12,851 nt of DNA from NCBI GenBank assembly GCA_003171295.1, contig PMYF01000317.1, positions 1 to 12,851 of the forward strand, read 5' to 3'. The notes beneath the pieces are model-generated. The model saw only the letters and a list, made by a program, of their open reading frames with translations. It searched no databases and had not been told where the DNA came from. The position numbers and the translations under genes are program-made. Below, one piece after another: positions 12,463 to 12,851 of the stretch. The stretch is from Acidobacteriota bacterium (GTDB lineage Bacteria; Acidobacteriota; Terriglobia; UBA7540). The stretch's first letter is position 1. Each line of letters starts with the position of its first letter.

Positions 12463-12851
12463 AGTGTTATCACAGAGGTTGACGTAATTCCGGGCGAAGA
12501 GGCGATGGCCATGGGAGTAGATGAACTTCCATAGGCCAAGGGACAAAAGTATTTGACCTGGGTGTATCAAATCGATGATCTCACCCGGCTGCTGCGGGTG
12601 GGCAAAGGGCGGACCGTGGAGACCTTCGAAGACTTCTTCGCGATGATAGGCCGAGAGCTGTCCTCCCAGATCGAGTTTGTCTGCTCGGACATGTGGAAAC
12701 CATACCTAGGAGTGATCCGCGAGAAATGCTCCCAGGCGCTCCACATCCTGGATCGGTTCCATATCGTGGCCAAGATGAATGAGGCTTTGGATGAGGTGCG
12801 GGCGTCCGAGGCCCGGAAAATGTCCGCCGCGGGACATGAACCCCTGCTCAA
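12463..12851 (+). pseudogene. ISL3-family transposase fragment with an in-frame TAG, runs off the window
   Basis: The plus-strand frame (codons beginning at 12463, after a TAA at 12460) reads GVDELP, TAG (12532-12534), AKGQKYLTWVYQID, then RTVETFEDFF, FVCSDMWKPYLGVIREKC and ALHILDRFHIVAKMNEALDE. This is the DDE catalytic core of ISL3 transposases. The first catalytic Asp is in GVDE (12520-12522) and the second is in CSDMW. The third acidic residue would lie past the window end. The TAG replaces a position that is usually Trp or Tyr. The zinc-finger and helix-turn-helix N-terminus is missing and similarity fades before about 12500. The element is therefore broken at both the 5' end and the TAG. 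It abuts the truncated receptor, so an insertion followed by deletion probably caused both truncations. Confidence 0.8.

Overview
The window looks like chromosomal DNA of a soil-type Acidobacteriota (inference). The basis is the mix of protein families: an Oar-type TonB-dependent outer-membrane protein, a FecR/DUF6600 surface protein, a YncE-like propeller and an AppA-like phosphatase. The DNA is GC-rich, and mobile elements sit among gene fragments. I found no rRNA, tRNA or CRISPR array.

Left part (1-3450) is an accessory junction. It opens with the first 71 codons of a DUF6094-like SAM-dependent methyltransferase on the minus strand. Next come six copies of an 18-19 bp motif arranged in pairs, resembling IS21-family terminal repeats. 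Then follows an IS91-type element with two overlapping recombinase genes: a tyrosine recombinase (922-1797) and an HUH/Y2 transposase (1794-2999). Its 3' non-coding tail holds a long imperfect hairpin and a 27-bp sequence that recurs once, near position 8351.

Middle part (3447-7808) holds two intact minus-strand envelope genes: an MscS-type mechanosensitive channel with a long coiled-coil N-terminal region, and a secreted FecR/DUF6600 protein with a repetitive proline-rich tail. Between them are three copies of a REP-like palindromic repeat.

Right-middle part (7809-9005) is debris: a possible winged-helix tail of a restriction-enzyme-like protein, a 103-bp near-perfect hairpin (MITE-like, possible TA target duplication), the second 27-bp repeat copy, and a response-regulator gene cut off in its receiver domain.

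Right part (9006-12851) has three minus-strand genes reading in the order TonB-dependent receptor fragment, YncE-like propeller, AppA-like histidine acid phosphatase. The phosphatase follows the propeller by 39 bp and probably shares its transcript, which has a candidate extended -10 promoter. An in-frame TGA separates the phosphatase's apparent signal peptide from its body, so the exported enzyme is probably lost. The receptor is truncated where an ISL3 transposase fragment begins, and that fragment carries an in-frame TAG.

Overall this is a locus decaying through repeated insertion. The most unusual signals are the hairpin plus 27-bp repeat pair, the TGA in the phosphatase leader, and the REP-like triplet.
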